A stretch of DNA of 64,000 nt from FEN-1099 sp964511015 (GTDB taxonomy: Bacteria; Lernaellota; Lernaellaia; Lernaellales; Lernaellaceae). The notes under the pieces were generated by a model. It was not told the DNA's origin. It ran no database searches and saw only the letters and a list, made by a program, of their open reading frames with translations. The position numbers and the translations under genes are program-made. The stretch covers positions 1 to 64,000 of the forward strand of contig CAZEDX010000008.1 of NCBI GenBank assembly GCA_964511015.1, given 5' to 3'. Below, piece after piece: positions 60,982 through 64,000 of the stretch (positions are counted from its first letter, which is position 1; the number at the start of each line of letters is the position of its first letter).

Positions 60982-61330
60982 TACCCCGCGGTTTCTTGAA
61001 CCGGAAGTCGCAGATGGCGCAGCCTTCGGCGATGGTGGCGGTGCGCTACAAGCCTCAGCCGAGCACGTCGCTCATGGGGAAATCCTACCGACAGCAACAC
61101 GGCACCAGTTTCGCCGCGCCCTGGGTGCCGTAGAACATGACGATTGCGCGCGCCGCCGATATCCGCAATCTGAAGAAGCCGTTGAAATCCCTCACGAATC
61201 TCCGTCTTCACCAGCTTGATCTACTCGGCGGTGAAACCCTGTTCGCCAAGCACCTGAGGCAGAACACGGAAGGTGTGGTCGAGATCGTGTGGTTGCTGCC
61301 GGTTGCCACGCGAGGCCGTTGCCATCGCCG
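60978..61330 (-). pseudogene. Remnant of an L-2-amino-thiazoline-4-carboxylic acid hydrolase-like gene
   Basis: Between cbiO and queC the minus strand holds pieces of a protein in more than one frame. A C-terminal piece reads DFPMSDVLG, stop, GL, stop, then RTATIAEGCAICDFRFKK, close in form to the C-terminus of ATC-hydrolase-family proteins. An upstream piece in another frame reads KTEIREGFQRLLQIADIGGA. Several stops and shifts interrupt it and the middle seems missing. The family call rests on the TIAEG-CDFRF pattern only. Confidence 0.45.
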
Positions 61331-61340
61331 TTCCTCCGTA

Positions 61341-62030
61341 CTATTCCTCCGTCTGCGCCGGGTCGGGCACACCGGCTTCGGCAAAACCCTTCGCCCGTAG
61401 CAAACAACTATCACATCGCCCGCACGGTTTGCCGTCGGGCAGCGGATCGTAGCAACTTAACGTGGCAGTCAGGTCGAGATTCAGCGACAACGCCCGGCGG
61501 ATGATCTGGCCCTTGGTCAAATTGACCAGCGGTGCGTGGATGACGAAGTGCCCGATCCCTTCCACCGCCGCCTTGGTGGCCAGATTGGCCAGGTCGCCGA
61601 ACGCGTGCAAGAACTCCGGCCGGCAATCGGGGTAGCCGCTATAGTCGAGCGCGTTCACGCCAATGAAAATGTCGTAAGCGCCGATGACCTCGGCGTACGC
61701 CAGCGCCAGAGAAAGAAAGATGGTATTGCGCGCCGGCACATAGGTGATTGGTATCCCGTTGGCGATTTCCTGGCCGTCGCGGTCTTTCGGCACGGCGAGT
61801 TCGGTGCTGGTCAGGGCTGAACCACCGATCCAGGTCAAATCGAGGGTAACGACGCGGTGTTCGGCCACGTGCGCCAGCCGGCAAACAGTGCACGCATGCT
61901 CTACCTCAATCGCGTGCCTTTGTCCGTAAGCGAAGGTGAGCGCATAAACCGTGTAGCCTTCCTGCAGGGCGATGGCGAGGGTCGTCGCCGAATCGAGGCC
62001 GCCGCTGACGAGGACGACCGCCTTTTTCAC
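61341..62030 (-). CDS. queC: 7-cyano-7-deazaguanine synthase QueC
   Basis: A 229-residue enzyme making preQ0 for queuosine: PP-loop VLVSGGLDSATTLAIA at the N-terminus, YVPARNTIFLS and GVNALDYSGYPDCRPEF in the middle, and the zinc site CYDPLPDGKPCGRCDSC near the C-terminus. Length and motifs are typical. The start is a GTG overlapping the PHP gene stop by four bases. Other queuosine genes are not in the window. Confidence 0.95.
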   Translation of the reverse strand: MKKAVVLVSGGLDSATTLAIALQEGYTVYALTFAYGQRHAIEVEHACTVCRLAHVAEHRVVTLDLTWIGGSALTSTELAVPKDRDGQEIANGIPITYVPARNTIFLSLALAYAEVIGAYDIFIGVNALDYSGYPDCRPEFLHAFGDLANLATKAAVEGIGHFVIHAPLVNLTKGQIIRRALSLNLDLTATLSCYDPLPDGKPCGRCDSCLLRAKGFAEAGVPDPAQTEE

Positions 62031-62875
62031 GCCGATAGCCTTTTCTTCATCTCGGTCAACCAGGGGTACGGCACGTTAAGGTCGGAGAAGCCGAAGCCGA
62101 GTTTGATGTCGGGTTTGGTTTGGCCGTGGAAATCGGAACCGCCGGTCCACAGCAAACCGTGGCGTTTGGCGATATCGCCGTAGATCTGAACCAGTGAAGG
62201 ATTGTGGGTCGAATACGCCACTTCGATGCCGGCCAGCCCCAACTGGCACAACTCGCCGACTACTTCGTCAAGTTGCAGCGGCGACCATTTGTAGTCGATC
62301 GGATGCGCGAGTACCGGCAATCCCCCGGCGGCGCGAATCAGGCCCAACGATTCCTCGGGCGTAAAGCGGAACTTGGGCACATATGCCTTGCCCTTGCGGT
62401 CGAGATAAACGTCAAACGCTTCCTGGTAGCTCTTGACCGCGCCCTTCTTGTACAACACGGCCGCGAAGTGAGGCCGGCCGACAACCTCGCCGCCGGCCTC
62501 GGCTTCCACCTCGGCCAGCGTCATCTTCACGCCGAGTTCATTGAAGCGGTCGACGATCTTGGCGTTGCGCTCGTTGCGCACGCGCTTGGCCCACTCGAGA
62601 TTCTCCAGCAATTGCGGATTCGCCGGATCGAAAAAGTAGCCGAGGATATGCACGGTCTTCTTGCGCACGTCCGTGGAAAGTTCGACGCCGGGCACAACCT
62701 CAAAGCCGAGTTCGCGGCCGGCGGCCAGGCCTTCGGCGACGCCGTCGACGGTGTCGTGGTCGGTGACGGCCACCGCGGCCAGGCCCGAATCACGGGCCAG
62801 GCGAACCAGTTCGGTCGGCGTCAAGGAACCATCGGAAGCGGTGGTGTGGGCGTGCAGATCGATGCGGCTGTTCAT
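62027..62875 (-). CDS. PHP-domain phosphoesterase (RNase AM/YciV-like)
   Basis: A 282-residue PHP-domain enzyme: metal-binding DLHAHTTASDGSLTP at the start, AVTDHDTVDGV, PGVELSTD, the helical insert typical of the TrpH/YciV subgroup (AKRVRNERNAKIVDRFNELG), LAHPIDY and GGSDFHGQTKP at the end. All metal ligands look present. Relatives hydrolyse 3',5'-nucleoside bisphosphates or act as 5'-3' exonucleases on short RNA. It starts one base after the upstream gene stop. Confidence 0.88.
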   Translation of the reverse strand: MNSRIDLHAHTTASDGSLTPTELVRLARDSGLAAVAVTDHDTVDGVAEGLAAGRELGFEVVPGVELSTDVRKKTVHILGYFFDPANPQLLENLEWAKRVRNERNAKIVDRFNELGVKMTLAEVEAEAGGEVVGRPHFAAVLYKKGAVKSYQEAFDVYLDRKGKAYVPKFRFTPEESLGLIRAAGGLPVLAHPIDYKWSPLQLDEVVGELCQLGLAGIEVAYSTHNPSLVQIYGDIAKRHGLLWTGGSDFHGQTKPDIKLGFGFSDLNVPYPWLTEMKKRLSA

Positions 62876-62876
62876 G

Positions 62877-63698
62877 TCAGATGTCTACCTTGAAAACGCC
62901 CTTCAGCGACAGGCCGAAGAGGATGGAAGCGACAAAATATACAATGATCCAGTGCACGCGCCAACGCCATACGCGCATCTCTTCGCCTGGATAGCGGATC
63001 TCGACCGCAGAAATGCCGCCGGTCAATGCCGGCTCGCCGGGGTACAACAACGCGTCCCAGAAGTTGCCGTTGTGCCGCAATGGCGTGAGCAGATGAAGCT
63101 TCGCGGTGTCACCGACCACCAGTTGTTTGGTGGCGGTTTGATCGCCGATCTTCACCGTCAACTGGTGCGCGCCGGCCGCCTGGCCGCGCACGCGCCACGA
63201 CACCTCACCAGTCAGCGGCATACGCACCGCGTCGGTGTCGACGGTCACACCGCCGTCGGCGGTGAGCGTGGCCGGGGTTTCAAACAGGTTGACCTGTTGG
63301 CCGACGCGGACGTTGACCACGGCCGCCTCACCGACCGCCACTGGCCGGTAGCCGTACCACAGGTTTAGTTGCGCCAGCAGCAGCATGACCGGCGCAATCA
63401 TGACCAGCAGCGGCCGCAGGTTATGCGCCATGTACACCAGGTTCCAACCGATGATGTTGCCGATCGAACGCAGCAACACGCCCAGGCTGTCCTTGTAGAG
63501 CATGATGGCCAGGAAGTTGCCCTTGATCCGGTCTTTGGCCTTGGTGATGCCCCGCTGGTTGGAGGTGTATTTGTAGATGATCAGCATCAGCACGCCGGTC
63601 ACTACGCTGATCGCAAGCATGCCCAGCAAGGGCCAGCCGCGCAACGGCGTCATGACGAGTGCGAAAGCGGATCCAACGGCGTTGGCGAACGCGAGCAT
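62877..63698 (-). CDS. Membrane protein with extracytoplasmic beta domain, unknown
   Basis: A 273-residue protein: TM segment near residues 20-42, a basic cytoplasmic segment (YTSNQRGITKAKDRIKGNFL), a second TM (about 98-112), a beta-rich domain (about 115-240), and a last TM (HWIIVYFVASILFGLSLKG). The N-terminal TM-basic hairpin-TM arrangement loosely recalls DUF106/EMC3-type Oxa1 relatives; that is a guess. Part of an operon with the two genes upstream and the PHP gene downstream. Confidence 0.78.
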   Translation of the reverse strand: MLAFANAVGSAFALVMTPLRGWPLLGMLAISVVTGVLMLIIYKYTSNQRGITKAKDRIKGNFLAIMLYKDSLGVLLRSIGNIIGWNLVYMAHNLRPLLVMIAPVMLLLAQLNLWYGYRPVAVGEAAVVNVRVGQQVNLFETPATLTADGGVTVDTDAVRMPLTGEVSWRVRGQAAGAHQLTVKIGDQTATKQLVVGDTAKLHLLTPLRHNGNFWDALLYPGEPALTGGISAVEIRYPGEEMRVWRWRVHWIIVYFVASILFGLSLKGVFKVDI

Positions 63699-63709
63699 CG
63701 ACCGTCCTT

Positions 63710-63901
63710 CTAGCTGATGTAGCCTAGCCCTTGCAGCTTCTTCTTGATCTCGTCTTCGCTGTCGCCTTCACCGATCTGCGCCAGCTCCTTTTCCAGCACG
63801 TGGCTGACGAATTCTTCGACCGACGAATAGCCAGCGAGCGCGGCGAACTTCTTCACCCGCTCATACAGGTCTTTGTCGAGCTTGATCTTCGGTCCGAACA
63901 T
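63710..63901 (-). CDS. Small ribbon-helix-helix-like protein
   Basis: A 63-residue protein. KIKLDKDLYERVKKFAALAG then SSVEEFVSHVLEKEL has the strand-helix-helix pattern of ribbon-helix-helix DNA-binding or antitoxin-like proteins, followed by an acidic linker and a LGYIS end. GAGAGG lies five bases before the ATG. No toxin gene is adjacent: it lies between a phosphatase-like gene and a membrane protein. DNA binding is therefore uncertain. Confidence 0.75.
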   Translation of the reverse strand: MFGPKIKLDKDLYERVKKFAALAGYSSVEEFVSHVLEKELAQIGEGDSEDEIKKKLQGLGYIS

Positions 63902-63910
63902 GGTCGCCTC

Positions 63911-64000
63911 TCACTTCCCGGTAAAGATATTGCGGCCGATCATGTCTTTCGGCCGCGGCACACCGAACAGTTCCAGAATGGTCACCGGCAGATCGAACAG
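63911..64000 (-). CDS. C-terminal end of an alkaline-phosphatase/sulfatase-superfamily protein (partial)
   Basis: Only the last 29 codons are inside the window. The segment LFDLPVTILELFGV followed by GRNIF is the usual C-terminal motif of alkaline-phosphatase-superfamily proteins such as sulfatases and type I phosphodiesterases (D-[IL]-x-P-T-[IL]-L). The stop lies nine bases before the start of the ribbon-helix-helix-like gene. Most of the gene is beyond position 64000. Confidence 0.65.
   Translation of the reverse strand: MFDLPVTILELFGVPRPKDMIGRNIFTGK

Noticed and set aside
63710..63901. Antitoxin of a toxin-antitoxin pair
   Set aside because: The protein is ribbon-helix-helix-like, but neither neighbour resembles a toxin; it lies in an operon with a phosphatase-like and a membrane protein.

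Overview
The window is a 64-kb piece of a GC-rich (roughly 60%) genome from a diderm bacterium: it carries a TonB-dependent receptor, a FadL-type porin, a Wza-type export channel, PBP1B with a UB2H-like domain, TatBC and many lipoproteins. A 10-N gap inside a gene suggests a scaffolded (metagenome-type) assembly. Lipoproteins with long XXDDD aspartate repeats, many radical SAM proteins and a MopE-like Cys/Asp domain are reminiscent of deep-branching deltaproteobacteria-like lineages (for example Myxococcota relatives or Lernaellota). That placement is an impression, not a demonstration.

Layout. 1-5 kb: a RAYT transposase with repeats, a frameshifted gene and a P2-type cation ATPase. 5-12.1 kb: outer-membrane proteins (FadL-type porin, TonB-dependent receptor with partner lipoprotein) and two Asp-repeat lipoproteins, one behind a canonical sigma-54 promoter. 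12.2-17.4 kb: a short unknown gene, then a minus-strand nucleotide-sugar operon (epimerase, two DegT/DnrJ aminotransferases, Gfo/Idh/MocA dehydrogenase, hexapeptide acetyltransferase) of the type that builds diacetamido sugars. 17.4-26.6 kb: B12/radical SAM enzyme, methyltransferase and radical SAM/SPASM enzyme, then a tightly coupled plus-strand operon (NodU/CmcH-like carbamoyltransferase, glycosyltransferase, polysaccharide deacetylase, PP-loop ATPase, small membrane protein, B12/radical SAM enzyme) behind a good sigma-70 promoter. 26.7-31.4 kb: SCP2-like protein, DUF1573 protein, TPR lipoprotein, PBP1B, tRNA-Thr(CGU).

31.5-37.5 kb holds the most striking gene: one 1972-residue polypeptide with four radical SAM domains, three of them each preceded by a cobalamin-binding-like domain and the fourth of SPASM type. 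37.5-44.6 kb: two glycosyltransferases, another B12/radical SAM enzyme, a Wzc-type tyrosine autokinase and a Wza-type lipoprotein, i.e. an exopolysaccharide locus. 44.6-47.8 kb: TatC, TatB, a GGDEF-like protein without the GGDEF motif, and PspA. 48-55 kb: two SGNH-hydrolase-like proteins around a polytopic membrane protein, small lipoproteins and a subtilase with an acidic Cys-ending tail. 55-58.4 kb: RimO and a 2-hydroxyacyl-CoA dehydratase-like subunit. 58.4-59.3 kb: a decayed IS256-type element. 59.4-64 kb: cobalt ECF transporter subunits CbiQ and CbiO, a decayed ATC-hydrolase-like gene, QueC, a PHP phosphoesterase, and an operon running off the right edge.

Two themes link the regions. One is surface polysaccharide synthesis: sugar building at 12-17 kb, tailoring at 20-26 kb, assembly and export at 37-44 kb. 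The other is cobalamin/radical SAM chemistry: nine radical SAM domains in six genes, six apparently with cobalamin-binding domains, and cobalt-uptake subunits in the same window. No CRISPR array, rRNA or prophage was seen.
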